NCBI GenBank assembly: GCA_002729515.1
Contig: PBYF01000136.1
Coordinates: forward strand, 1 to 44,016
Length of the DNA stretch: 44,016 bases
Source of the DNA: Deltaproteobacteria bacterium
Lineage (GTDB): Bacteria > Myxococcota_A > UBA9160 > SMWR01
Direction of reading: 5' to 3'
Part shown: positions 7,848-16,204 of the stretch, piece by piece
Numbering within the stretch: position 1 is the first letter of the stretch
How the letters are laid out: every line of letters starts with the position of its first letter
Notes under the pieces: model-generated
What the model was told of the DNA's origin: nothing
What the model saw: only the letters and a program-made list of their open reading frames with translations
Database searches by the model: none
Made by a program: the position numbers and the translations under genes

Positions 7848-9557
7848 ATGTTCCCCCCGGTGCCTTCCGCTGGAACTGTGGCGCGCCGTCCGAGGCTCGA
7901 ACTCGCGTTCTTGACGCTGGTCATGCTCGGCCTGCTCCTGCCCTTTCTCGGAAAGGCGCTGAACATCGACGATCCCATCTACGTGTGGATCGCGCGGCAG
8001 ATCGTCGAGCATCCCTTCGACGCCTACGGCTTCGCCGTCAACTGGAGGGGCGAAGCGCTGCCCCTGCACGCGTTCGTCAACAATCCGCCCCTCGCGAGCT
8101 ATTACCTGGCTCTCGCCGGCTCGCTGGGGGGCTGGTCCGAACACAGCCTACACGCGGCCTTCCTCCTGCCAGCCCTCGCCGTCGTCTGGGCGACCTGGGC
8201 CCTCAGCCGGCGCTTCGGGGCCAACGGCCTAACCGGGGCGCTGCTGCTGGGCCTCGCACCCGCCTTCCTCGTGTCGAGTACGACGCTCATGGCCGACGTG
8301 CCGATGTTGGCGCTCTGGGTCGGCGCGTTCGTCTGCTGGGACCGGGGCCTGCGCGGCAACGAACGCCCGGCGCTGCTGGCGGGTGCAGTTCTCGCGGGAC
8401 TGTGTGCACTCACGAAGTTTCCGGGCCTCGCACTCCTGCCCCTGTTGGTGGCCCACGCGCTGCTGCTCCGCATCGCCTGGCACCGCTGGGCGCCGTGGCT
8501 ACTGATTCCCCTGGCGACGTTCGGCGCCTACCTCGCGTACACCGACGCTCTCTACGGCCACGCCCTGTTCCTCGACCCGATCGCTTACGCCGGTAATTAC
8601 CGCCCGGAGGGCACACTCGACGTCCTGGGCCGCGTGCTCTGTGGCCTCGCATTCACCGGCGCGGGCGCCGCCAGCCTACTCGCAGTGGCCCCCCTGCTGG
8701 TCGACCGACCGAGCGCGGCGGGTTTCGGAGTCCTGGCACTCTCACTGGCGCTCGGGATGACCCTCGCCCCGGGAATCGTCTCCGAGAGCCTCCAGGCGCC
8801 GACGACCCTCGGCACAGCAGTCGTTTTCCAGCTGGCGCTGTGGAGCAGTGTCGGCGTCGGCGTGCTGGCGCTCGCAGTGACCGACGCCCTCAAAACGCGG
8901 GCTCCCGAGTCGATCGTTCTGCTGCTCTGGGTGTTCGGCATCTTCGTCTTCGCCGCGCTTCTCAACTGGACCGTCAACGTGCGCAGCATCCTGCCCCTGG
9001 TGCCGGCCGCCGCGATCCTCGCCGCCCGGCGCATCGCACGCCGGGAGCCAAAGCCGCGCCACGCCGGTGTCTGGCTCGCGGCGGGTCTCACCGCGGCCGC
9101 GGTGCTCTCCCTGACGGTCGCGCGAGCAGACGAGCAGCTGGCCGCCTCGGCCCGCAACGCGGCGCGCGATCTGGTGGACGAGTACGGAGGGGCGAACCGC
9201 GATGTGTGGTTCCAGGGACACTGGGGCTTCCAGTACTACGCGCAAGCGCGCGGCGCGAAGCCCCTGCAACGCGGAAAGCACCTGCCCGCCGGCGCGATCC
9301 TTCTCGCGCCGCGCAACAACAGCTACTTGTGGCCACTCAACGCAACCCGGCTCGCAGAGCGCACATTCGAAGGTCCCACCGGGTGCGCCACCATGGATTC
9401 CGGCACCGGAGCGGGTTTCTACGCCAGTACCTGGGGACCAATGCCGTTCGCCTTCGGCGCAGTGTCGCCCGAGACCTACGCCGTCTACGAGTCACCGGGC
9501 GCGGCGTCGAGTCCGGCGCCGACGAGCACGAGAACCAAGGCGTTGGTGAGGAAGTAG
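7848..9557 (+). CDS. GT39/ArnT-like membrane glycosyltransferase
   Basis: 569 residues from the ATG at 7848; an in-frame TTG at 7791 is less likely. The first TM is followed by NIDDPIYVWIARQIVE (about residues 39-54). The Asp pair in this first periplasmic loop is the GT-C catalytic mark seen in ArnT and PMT enzymes. NNPPLASYYLALAG follows, then about ten further hydrophobic segments. A soluble C-terminal domain (about 450-569) has a Tyr/Trp-rich patch. Expected role: transfer of a sugar from a lipid-phosphate donor to a surface acceptor. Its last 73 bases overlap the convergent GT87-like gene, which is unusually long for a coding overlap. Confidence 0.75.
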   Translation: MFPPVPSAGTVARRPRLELAFLTLVMLGLLLPFLGKALNIDDPIYVWIARQIVEHPFDAYGFAVNWRGEALPLHAFVNNPPLASYYLALAGSLGGWSEHSLHAAFLLPALAVVWATWALSRRFGANGLTGALLLGLAPAFLVSSTTLMADVPMLALWVGAFVCWDRGLRGNERPALLAGAVLAGLCALTKFPGLALLPLLVAHALLLRIAWHRWAPWLLIPLATFGAYLAYTDALYGHALFLDPIAYAGNYRPEGTLDVLGRVLCGLAFTGAGAASLLAVAPLLVDRPSAAGFGVLALSLALGMTLAPGIVSESLQAPTTLGTAVVFQLALWSSVGVGVLALAVTDALKTRAPESIVLLLWVFGIFVFAALLNWTVNVRSILPLVPAAAILAARRIARREPKPRHAGVWLAAGLTAAAVLSLTVARADEQLAASARNAARDLVDEYGGANRDVWFQGHWGFQYYAQARGAKPLQRGKHLPAGAILLAPRNNSYLWPLNATRLAERTFEGPTGCATMDSGTGAGFYASTWGPMPFAFGAVSPETYAVYESPGAASSPAPTSTRTKALVRK

Positions 9558-10852
9558 TAGTAGTTCGCAAAGGCCTGGGGGCCGACGAGAAACGCGACCA
9601 GCGTCGCGGCGGTGCCGACGAGCACCACGTCTTCGCGCCCGCTGAGCACCGGGCCGCGCCGCCACCACCGCGCCAACAGGAAAGACACGGTGACTGCCCC
9701 GGCAGCCATCGCCAGAAAACCGGGCGGCGCGGTCCCGGTACTGCGAAACCAGAGCCCCGCCAACGAGAGCGCGTCCTCCCGGAAGGGCAGATTCTCGGTG
9801 AGCATCCAGCGCACCGGGTACGCCAGAAACGACTCGAGGTCCCACAAAAGAAATGGGAGCACCGTCGCAAGCACGACCGCTGCCGGGACTGCGACCCGCA
9901 GCGGGCGCCCTCGCCCCAGCGCGTCACCAAAAAACGCCAGTGCAAAAAAGACCAGGTATTGCTTGAACGCGAGGAAGAGACCGAAAGTCACGGCCGCCCC
10001 GCGCTCGCGACCCAGCGCCGCCAGGGCCCACCAGACCGCTAGCGCCCCGAGCAGCAGCGGCTCGGTCCACGACATCTCGGTGACATAGGGCCCCTTGCTG
10101 TAGAGCAACGGCGCCGCCGTGAGCAGAGCCGCCGGCGACCGCCAGAGACCGGGCAGGCGACGCCGCGCCACCTGGACCAGGCACAGGCAGGCGAGGAGTT
10201 CGGCGACTACCGACGCCGCGCGCACATCTCCCGCGATGCGCTTCGCCAACACATCCGGCAAGAGCGTCACCGGCATGTAGGCGTAGTTGCCGACGCTGTA
10301 GCCGTATTGCTCCGCACCGCCAGGAATCGGGTCGTGAATCCGGGTCTGGTAGGGGTTGCGCCCCTCGAGAAGTGCGGCGGCGCCTCCTTCGCGCATGCTG
10401 AATACGTCGATGGGCGGCTCGGGAGATGCGAGCGGCACCAGCAGGCGCAGCGCCGTCGCAGCGGCGAGAATCCCGAACACGATCCGCCCCCAGAGGGCCC
10501 CAGCGGGTACGGACCGAAAGCTCGCCACGAGCAGCGCCGCACCGACGGCAAAGAGAACCAGATTCCAGCCCGTGACGAGAAAGGCGAGCCCACCGCCATG
10601 AACAAACATGAATGGACGGCTCACGAGCCCCCCGAGCGCCAGTGCCATGAGCCAGCACGCCATTACCCGCGCCGAGGGTGTCGCATCGGAACCTGACGCA
10701 GCCGGGCCGGCCGCCACGAACAGGAGCACGGCGCAAGCCACCACCGTGTAGAACAACGGAACGAGAGCGTAGAAACCGAGTTCGAGGGCCACCGCGAAAT
10801 CGAGCGCCACGTGGGCAATCAACAGCAAGAAGACGGCCCGGCCGCGAGTCAA
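9485..10852 (-). CDS. GT87/DUF2029-like polytopic glycosyltransferase
   Basis: 455 residues with about eleven to twelve hydrophobic segments. The periplasmic loop after the fourth or fifth TM has DVFSMREGGAAALLEGRNPY, the usual form of the GT87 (DUF2029) signature, in which an Asp precedes a G-x-NPY turn. GT87 members such as mycobacterial mannosyltransferases use polyprenyl-phosphate sugars at the outer face of the membrane. It is the last gene of a four-gene minus-strand operon: its TTG start overlaps the aminotransferase stop (TTGA, 10849-10852). Its own 3' end overlaps the convergent GT39-like gene by 73 bp. In arn-type logic it would be the ArnT-like final transferase. Confidence 0.72.
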   Translation of the reverse strand: MTRGRAVFLLLIAHVALDFAVALELGFYALVPLFYTVVACAVLLFVAAGPAASGSDATPSARVMACWLMALALGGLVSRPFMFVHGGGLAFLVTGWNLVLFAVGAALLVASFRSVPAGALWGRIVFGILAAATALRLLVPLASPEPPIDVFSMREGGAAALLEGRNPYQTRIHDPIPGGAEQYGYSVGNYAYMPVTLLPDVLAKRIAGDVRAASVVAELLACLCLVQVARRRLPGLWRSPAALLTAAPLLYSKGPYVTEMSWTEPLLLGALAVWWALAALGRERGAAVTFGLFLAFKQYLVFFALAFFGDALGRGRPLRVAVPAAVVLATVLPFLLWDLESFLAYPVRWMLTENLPFREDALSLAGLWFRSTGTAPPGFLAMAAGAVTVSFLLARWWRRGPVLSGREDVVLVGTAATLVAFLVGPQAFANYYYFLTNALVLVLVGAGLDAAPGDS

Positions 10853-11946
10853 GCGGCCGCCGACAGCGCTGCGATCACCTCGTCGACAGCCGAGGGTGCA
10901 AGCCCCGGATAGATCGGCAGCGAAAGAACGCGATCAGACGCGCGCTCGCTCACCGGCAGGTCACCGTCCCGGTACCCCAGGCGGGCGTAGGCCTCCATTC
11001 GATGCACCGGTTCCGGATAGTGGACCGCGCTGCCAATCCCCGCCGCCTCGAGGGCAGCCTGCAACTCGTGCCGCCGATCGCTCTGGATCACGAAGAGGTG
11101 GAAGGCGTGGCGGGTCTGCGGCGGCTCCAAGGGAAGCTGCAGTGCCGTGGCGGCGAGGCCCGCGCGGTAACGAGCCGCGATCCCGCGCCGCTCTTCCAGG
11201 AAAGCGTCGAGCCGGCCGAGCTTGACCCGCAGGATGGCGGCCTGCATCTCGTCGAGACGACTGTTGGCTCCCTCGATGCTGGCACGCCGATCGCCGCTCC
11301 CAAAGCCGTAGAAGCGCAAACGGCGCAAACGCTCGGCGAGTGCTGCATCGGCGGTAACACAGAGCCCGCCGTCGCCGTACGCCCCGAGATTCTTGGTGGG
11401 GTAGAAAGAGAAGCAGCCGATGTCGCCGAAGGTGCCGACGTGGCGGTCGCCGAGTCTCGCGCCGTGAGCCTGTGCGCAGTCTTCGACCACCGCGAGACCG
11501 TGGGGTGCGGCGAGTTCGAGCAGTGGCTCCATCGCTACCGGTCGACCGTAGAGGTGCACCGGGAGCAGGCAGCGGGTGCGGTCGTTCACCGCAGCCTCGA
11601 GCAGCGAGGCGTCGAGCAACAGCCCCTCTGCGTCGACATCGACGAAGCGCGGCGTCGCCCCCGCGGCGCAGATCGCCGCGACGGTCGGGACGCCGGCGTT
11701 CGCCACGGTGATCACCTCGTCGCCGGGTCCGACCTCGAGGGCCCGCAGCGCCAGGGTCAGAGCGTCCGTGCCCGAGGCGACGCCCACGCCGTGCGCCGCA
11801 CCGACCCAGGCCGCGAACTCGCGTTCGAAGGCTTCCACCTCGGGCCCGAGCACGAGCCGACCCGACCGCCGCACGCGCCCCATCGCCGCCTCGATCTCCG
11901 CCTCGATCGTCCGGTCTCCGGGGCGGTAGTCGAAGTACGGGATCAC
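10849..11946 (-). CDS. DegT/DnrJ/EryC1/StrS-family sugar aminotransferase
   Basis: 365-residue PLP-dependent nucleotide-sugar aminotransferase. The internal-aldimine lysine is Lys185 in FYPTKNLGAYGDGG. The cofactor aspartate is in VVEDCAQAHGA, and SGTDALTLAL forms the phosphate site. These enzymes make amino sugars from 4-keto or 3-keto NDP-sugars, as ArnB, WecE and DesI/V do; which keto-sugar is used cannot be told. The gene starts with GTG inside the stop codon of the epimerase gene (GTGA, 11943-11946) and ends within the start of the GT87-like gene. This places it in the middle of a co-translated sugar operon with a GT2 enzyme and an epimerase. Confidence 0.9.
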   Translation of the reverse strand: MIPYFDYRPGDRTIEAEIEAAMGRVRRSGRLVLGPEVEAFEREFAAWVGAAHGVGVASGTDALTLALRALEVGPGDEVITVANAGVPTVAAICAAGATPRFVDVDAEGLLLDASLLEAAVNDRTRCLLPVHLYGRPVAMEPLLELAAPHGLAVVEDCAQAHGARLGDRHVGTFGDIGCFSFYPTKNLGAYGDGGLCVTADAALAERLRRLRFYGFGSGDRRASIEGANSRLDEMQAAILRVKLGRLDAFLEERRGIAARYRAGLAATALQLPLEPPQTRHAFHLFVIQSDRRHELQAALEAAGIGSAVHYPEPVHRMEAYARLGYRDGDLPVSERASDRVLSLPIYPGLAPSAVDEVIAALSAAA

Positions 11947-12944
11947 GCTTCCGATCCGTCTGGGACTCCAAGTCGCCGGTGGTACTCGAGCGTCTGCCGC
12001 AGACCGGCCGCGACGTCGACCCTGGGACGCCAGCTGGTAGCCGCCTGGAACTTCGAGAAGTCGCCGTAGTAATCCCCGATGTCGATCGCCTTGGCATCGG
12101 GCGGGAACGGAACGATCTCGTGCTCGAAGTCCGCCACCTCGTGGAGCGCCTCGACGAACTCTAGCAACGTCAGGGGTTTCGGATGCCCCAGGTTGAAGAC
12201 ATCTCCGTAGACGGCATCGTTTGCCCCCGCGGCGAGGAGCGCGTCCACCACGTCGTCGACGTAGTTGAAGTCCCGCCGCTGCTCCCCCCCACCGTAGACC
12301 CGAATCGTCTCACCCCGCAGCGCCCGGCGCACGAAGATCCCGACGAATCCCTTGGTATCGCTCACCAGGTCCATGCGGGGCCCGTAGGTATTGGTCAGAC
12401 GCAGGCTCACCGAGCGGACACCGTGAATCTTGTCGTACAGCGAGTAATACCTCTCCGCGGCGAACTTGTTGATCCCGTTCACGTCTACGGGATCGACGGG
12501 GTGCACCTCGTCCACCGGTAGGTAGCGAGGCCTCCCGTAGACCTGGCGCGTGCTCGCGAAGACGATCTTGACACCGGGGTTCTCGCGGCGACAGCATTCG
12601 AGAAGCGACAGCTGGCTGTGGCAGTTGATCTCCAGATCGGTCATCGGGTCGCGCATGCTGTCGATGTGGCTGACCTGCCCCGCGAGACTGAAGATCAGGT
12701 CCTTGCCCTGGACGAGGTAGCCGAGACTGTGCGCGTCCCGGACGTCGGAGAAGTTGACGTCCACCCTTTCGGCGATGCCGTCGAGGTTCTCGAGCCGCGC
12801 GCCGTACTGGCGGAGCATCGAGTCGACCACCACGACCTCGGCGCCGCGTTCGACGAGCCGATGGGCGAGATTGCTCCCGATGAAGCCGACACCGCCGGTG
12901 ATCAGCACCTTCCGCCCCGCGTAGAAGTCAGTCACAAGGCTCAC
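11943..12944 (-). CDS. extended-SDR NAD-dependent sugar epimerase/dehydratase-like protein
   Basis: 333-residue extended SDR. The NAD loop GGVGFIG is near residues 17-23, and the substrate side has RLTNTYGPRM and GGEQRRDFNYVDDVVDAL, all normal for the epimerase/dehydratase/UXS group. The usual catalytic Tyr of YxxxK is replaced: the stretch reads NGINK with Asn156 and Lys160. The preceding Ser/Thr strand is ASTRQVYG. Either a subfamily uses another base, or catalysis is changed or lost. I have the impression that VNGINK recurs in related proteins, but could not check it. It sits between GT2 (17-bp overlap) and the aminotransferase (4-bp overlap), so it probably prepares the keto-sugar. Confidence 0.8.
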   Translation of the reverse strand: MSLVTDFYAGRKVLITGGVGFIGSNLAHRLVERGAEVVVVDSMLRQYGARLENLDGIAERVDVNFSDVRDAHSLGYLVQGKDLIFSLAGQVSHIDSMRDPMTDLEINCHSQLSLLECCRRENPGVKIVFASTRQVYGRPRYLPVDEVHPVDPVDVNGINKFAAERYYSLYDKIHGVRSVSLRLTNTYGPRMDLVSDTKGFVGIFVRRALRGETIRVYGGGEQRRDFNYVDDVVDALLAAGANDAVYGDVFNLGHPKPLTLLEFVEALHEVADFEHEIVPFPPDAKAIDIGDYYGDFSKFQAATSWRPRVDVAAGLRQTLEYHRRLGVPDGSEA

Positions 12945-13881
12945 CGTGCTCGACCCTGTAGCGAATCACGTACTGGGGATGGCCCGATCGATCGAGAAAG
13001 ACGCGCCCGAGGTACTCACCCACGACGCCTAGGATCGAGAGCTGCACGCCGGCGAAGAACATCACGACGAGGAGAACGGTCGGGAGACCGATCGTCACTT
13101 CGGGGTTGATGTAGAGCTTGTCGATCACGACGCCGATCATGCCCACGAGGGCCGTCGTCGCCGTAAGCATGCCGATCAGGGCGGAAACGCGCAGCGGTGC
13201 GATCGAGAAGTTCAAGAACATGTTGAGCCAGAGCCAAAAGAGCTTTGCAACCGTGTAGTTGGACTCGGACTGTGCCCGCTCCCGGTGTTCGACGTCGATC
13301 TGTGTGACCTTGGAGGTGGAGCGCAGGATCAGGCCGTCGATGTAGGGAAATGCGCCGCTGTAGCGGATGATCTCGTCCACCAGGAAGCGGTTCATCACCT
13401 TGAAGCTCGAGAGGTAGAGCTCCGGGGGCTTGTCGAGCAGGAGATTCGCCATCCGGCCGTTGAAACGGCTCCCGAGGTTGCGGAACCAGCCGTGTCGCTT
13501 CACCCGGTAGTGGCCGTAGACCGCGTCGTGCTCCCCCTTCCGGATCTCGGCGAAAAGCTTTCTCACCTCCTCCGGAGGGTTCTGGCCGTCGTCGTCCAGT
13601 ACGGCCACGTAACGTCCCGAAGCCACGTTGAGTCCGGCCATGACGGCGTTGTGCTCGCCAAAGTTGCGCGCCAGATGCACGAAGCTGACGGTCGCGGGGT
13701 GCGCGGCGGCGAGAGCCATGCAGACCGCTTCGCTGTCGTCCTTCGAGCCATCGTCGACCAGCACCACCTGGATCGCCACGTCCCGGAAGCACTCGTGGAT
13801 CCGGTCGACCACGTCTCCCAGCGTCCGGGACCCGTTGTAGACAGGGATGACGAAGCTGAGTTCCGTGCTTTCGTTGGCCAC
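12928..13881 (-). CDS. GT2 glycosyltransferase, polyprenyl-phosphate type (GtrB/ArnC-like)
   Basis: 317 residues. The GT-A domain begins with SFVIPVYNGSRTL, followed by VLVDDGSKDDS and the metal-binding VLDDDGQNPPEE. Two TM segments at the C-terminus (about 230-250 and 265-290) are typical of GtrB, ArnC and DPM-like enzymes, which load a sugar onto undecaprenyl or dolichyl phosphate at the cytoplasmic face. The GTG at 13881 is chosen because GGAG lies 9 bases upstream and the protein then starts right before the first strand. It is the first gene of the operon; its end overlaps the epimerase start by 17 bp. As in the arn system, it would feed lipid-linked sugar to the GT-C enzymes nearby. Confidence 0.88.
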   Translation of the reverse strand: MANESTELSFVIPVYNGSRTLGDVVDRIHECFRDVAIQVVLVDDGSKDDSEAVCMALAAAHPATVSFVHLARNFGEHNAVMAGLNVASGRYVAVLDDDGQNPPEEVRKLFAEIRKGEHDAVYGHYRVKRHGWFRNLGSRFNGRMANLLLDKPPELYLSSFKVMNRFLVDEIIRYSGAFPYIDGLILRSTSKVTQIDVEHRERAQSESNYTVAKLFWLWLNMFLNFSIAPLRVSALIGMLTATTALVGMIGVVIDKLYINPEVTIGLPTVLLVVMFFAGVQLSILGVVGEYLGRVFLDRSGHPQYVIRYRVEHGEPCD

Positions 13882-13901
13882 CCGGCGTTTCTCCAACTCA
13901 C

Positions 13902-13907
13902 AGTATA
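13902..13907 (-). promoter_or_regulatory. possible -10 element for the GT2 operon
   Basis: On the minus strand TATACT lies 20 bases before the GTG start at 13881 and matches the sigma70 -10 consensus at five of six positions. No clear -35 hexamer is seen at 16-18 bases upstream, so this is only a weak proposal. It would give a very short leader carrying the GGAG ribosome site. Confidence 0.3.
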
Positions 13908-14010
13908 GGCGCCAGCGGGTCCCCGGCCCCGCCATGGGCCCGGCCCGTATACGCTCCAGATTCGCGCCGCTACGGCTTGCGACCGGCCCACGGCGGCGCA
14001 TCATGGGAGC

Positions 14011-15732
14011 GTGAAGGGTGCCGGCCCGGTCTCGCGTCCGCTCGACTTGCTGCTGTGGGCGGGTCTCCTGGCGCTCGTGGCGGCCCTCGGGCTCAACCAG
14101 ATCAGCTCGTTCGACTACTGGTGGATGCTGCGCACCGGTCAGCTGATCGCGGAAACCGGAGCCGTGCCCAGGGTCGATCCCTACACCTACAGCGCGTTGG
14201 GTGCGCGCTGGATCGACATCCACTGGCTGCACCAGCTGGGGCTCTGGGGCCTGTACCGCATGGGGGGCCACACGGCCGTCGGAATCTGGCAGTTCGTTGC
14301 GATGCTGCTGGTCGTGGCGCTCGTCGCCCCGCTCGGGCGGTGCCCGGGCCGCTCGTGGCTGAGCGTGGCGGCGCTGGCCCTGATGCTCCTCAACGCCGCA
14401 TTCCGCTTCTCGCCGCGGCCGGAGAGTTCGAGCTTCGTGCTGCTGGCCGGGGTGCTGGCCCTGCTGGATCGCTTCGAGCGCACCGGCGACGCCCGGGTCT
14501 ATGGCATCGTCGTGCTCCAGCTCATCTGGGTGAACACGCACGGGCTCTTTGCGCTGGGAATCGCGCTGTGCGGGATCCATCTGGCCGCCGAGCTGCTCAG
14601 GGCTCTCGGAGGCGCGCCCCAGGGCCTGCGAACCGCTCGAGTCAGACGGCTGGGCGCCGTGACGCTGCTCGCCCTCCTCGCCGCCCTCGCCAACCCGAAC
14701 GGTCTCGACGCGGCGCTCTACCCCCTGCAGCAGCTCGGGATGATCGGGCCCGTAGACACCCGCGCCGCGTTCGGAATCGCCGAACTCCTACCCGCTATTG
14801 GGAAGCTCACGCCGATCAAGCTAGCCGTTTTCCTCACCACGGCCGGCTTTTCGGCCGCGGCGCTGGCCCTCAACTGGCGACGGGTACCCCTCGCCGACCT
14901 CCTCGTGTGGGTCGCATTCCTCTATCTGGCGCTCGGGGCCATCCGAAACGTCGCGCTCTTCGCCATCGTCGTGACCCCGATCCTGGTGCGCAACGCCAAC
15001 GCGTGGCTCGACACAAGGCCGGGCTTCGCCGCGTGGTCGCGCACGGCGAGCCTGGTGGTCCTCGCACTCGTGCTCGTGCCGACATGGGACGCCGCACGGG
15101 GCGAGTTCTACCCGCGGGACGGGTTGCTCAAGCGGCCCGGATTTGGCGCAACGCCGTGGTTCACCCCCGACCGCGCCGTGGATTGGATCGAGGAGAACGC
15201 ACCCCCCGGACGCATCGCCCACACGATGAAGACGGGCGGCTACCTGACCTGGCGCCTCTACCCCGACTACCCAGTACTCGTTGACGGACGCCTCGAGGTC
15301 TTCGGCGTGGAGCGCTTCCGACAGCTGCTGATCCGCGACGGCAAGGACTTTGCCCGACTCGATGCGGAGTTCGGCTTTGGAACGGCGCTGGTGCGCTTCG
15401 CACCGAAGAAAAACGCTGGACCGCTCATCACGTGGCTCCACGCGAACCGCGATTGGCGCCTCGTCTATCTCGACGACTTCGATGCGGTCTTCGTGCGTGC
15501 GGACGCGGGCCACACCGAACTGGATCTGGACGCGCCGGGCGCATTCGAAGCACTCGACGGCTCGGGCGACTGGTTCGACGAGCTGCGCCTGCGAAACCGC
15601 ACCTTCTTTCTCGCCAGCATCGGCCGTTTCGATCTGGCCCTGGCCGCCTGGAACCAGCTGCTGGCGCTCTTCCCCGCGGCGGAGAACGGCCGCAGCATCC
15701 ACGCATGGCTCGAGTCCGAGTCGCGATCCTGA
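14011..15732 (+). CDS. polytopic membrane protein, GT-C-like, unknown function
   Basis: 573 residues. About ten TM segments fill the first 370 residues; a soluble C-terminal part includes a likely TPR-like helical pair (about 530-560). The first periplasmic loop reads FDYWWMLRTGQLI, with DPYTYSALGARWIDIHWL after it. Further conserved pieces are WVNTHGLFALGI, ANPNGLDAALYP, RNVALFAI and GGYLTWRLYPDYPVLVDGR. I recognise this set from a large, mostly unnamed group of bacterial membrane proteins that look like GT-C transferases (acidic residue in loop 1), but no activity has been assigned that I know of. The start is GTG with only a poor ribosome site. It is divergent from the GT2 operon. Confidence 0.7.
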   Translation: MKGAGPVSRPLDLLLWAGLLALVAALGLNQISSFDYWWMLRTGQLIAETGAVPRVDPYTYSALGARWIDIHWLHQLGLWGLYRMGGHTAVGIWQFVAMLLVVALVAPLGRCPGRSWLSVAALALMLLNAAFRFSPRPESSSFVLLAGVLALLDRFERTGDARVYGIVVLQLIWVNTHGLFALGIALCGIHLAAELLRALGGAPQGLRTARVRRLGAVTLLALLAALANPNGLDAALYPLQQLGMIGPVDTRAAFGIAELLPAIGKLTPIKLAVFLTTAGFSAAALALNWRRVPLADLLVWVAFLYLALGAIRNVALFAIVVTPILVRNANAWLDTRPGFAAWSRTASLVVLALVLVPTWDAARGEFYPRDGLLKRPGFGATPWFTPDRAVDWIEENAPPGRIAHTMKTGGYLTWRLYPDYPVLVDGRLEVFGVERFRQLLIRDGKDFARLDAEFGFGTALVRFAPKKNAGPLITWLHANRDWRLVYLDDFDAVFVRADAGHTELDLDAPGAFEALDGSGDWFDELRLRNRTFFLASIGRFDLALAAWNQLLALFPAAENGRSIHAWLESESRS

Positions 15733-15775
15733 GCGATTCGTTCCCACCCGCTGGGCTCGCACCGCATTGCCGACC

Positions 15776-15817
15776 CTCGGATCAGAGAGAGCGGATCTCG
15801 GTTCCCGGTGATCCGAG
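15776..15817. terminator. 9-bp inverted repeat after the 14011-15732 gene
   Basis: Perfect 9-bp dyad (15776-15784 and 15809-15817) 44 bases after the stop of the membrane-protein gene. It has no T-run, so it could be a terminator stem or an operator dyad. Confidence 0.35.
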
Positions 15818-16002
15818 CGGACGGGCTCTCCGCCTGCACGAACGCGGCTCGCCGTCTGCGAACCCACGGATGCATCGTGTAGATCCTGTCAGATGATTTG
15901 AGTATTAGTCGATCGGTTGAGACGTAAACATCGGAAGTTCGAGCTGTATTTTCCGACGTCCCATCACTAGAGATTCTGTCGGATTGGAGTGGGGCCGGAT
16001 CA

Positions 16003-16019
16003 GACCCCGATGCGGGGTC
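16003..16019. promoter_or_regulatory. tight GC hairpin in the rsbR leader region
   Basis: Seven-base perfect stem (16003-16009 with 16013-16019) and a 3-base loop, about 185 bases before the rsbR start. Not followed by a T-run, so it is more likely a leader structure or operator than a simple terminator. Confidence 0.35.
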
Positions 16020-16204
16020 GCGAGAACCCCGACATTGCTCCCGTCTTCGCCAGCAGGCTGGCTCGAGACCATTGCGAACGCCGGCCGCGTCGGGATATCT
16101 TCGCCGATGCCTGCCGCAGGCCTTCACACCGGAAGCAGGTTCGAGGAATCTCTTCCCAACCGCCTGAACCGGTGAAGGAAAATCCCACCGGGAGGACGAG
16201 CACG

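Larger units (their letters stand above)
15733..16204. other. intergenic region upstream of the stressosome operon
   Basis: 472 bases with no credible gene. It contains three dyads: a 9-bp perfect inverted repeat (15776-15784 with 15809-15817, 24-base loop), a 6-bp repeat (15931-15936 with 15951-15956), and a tight 7-bp GC hairpin with a 3-base loop (16003-16019). The stretch from about 15890 to 15990 is AT-richer than anything in the preceding genes and is the likely promoter area for the operon, but I cannot name a convincing -35/-10 pair. A good GGGAGG ribosome site precedes rsbR. Confidence 0.6.
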
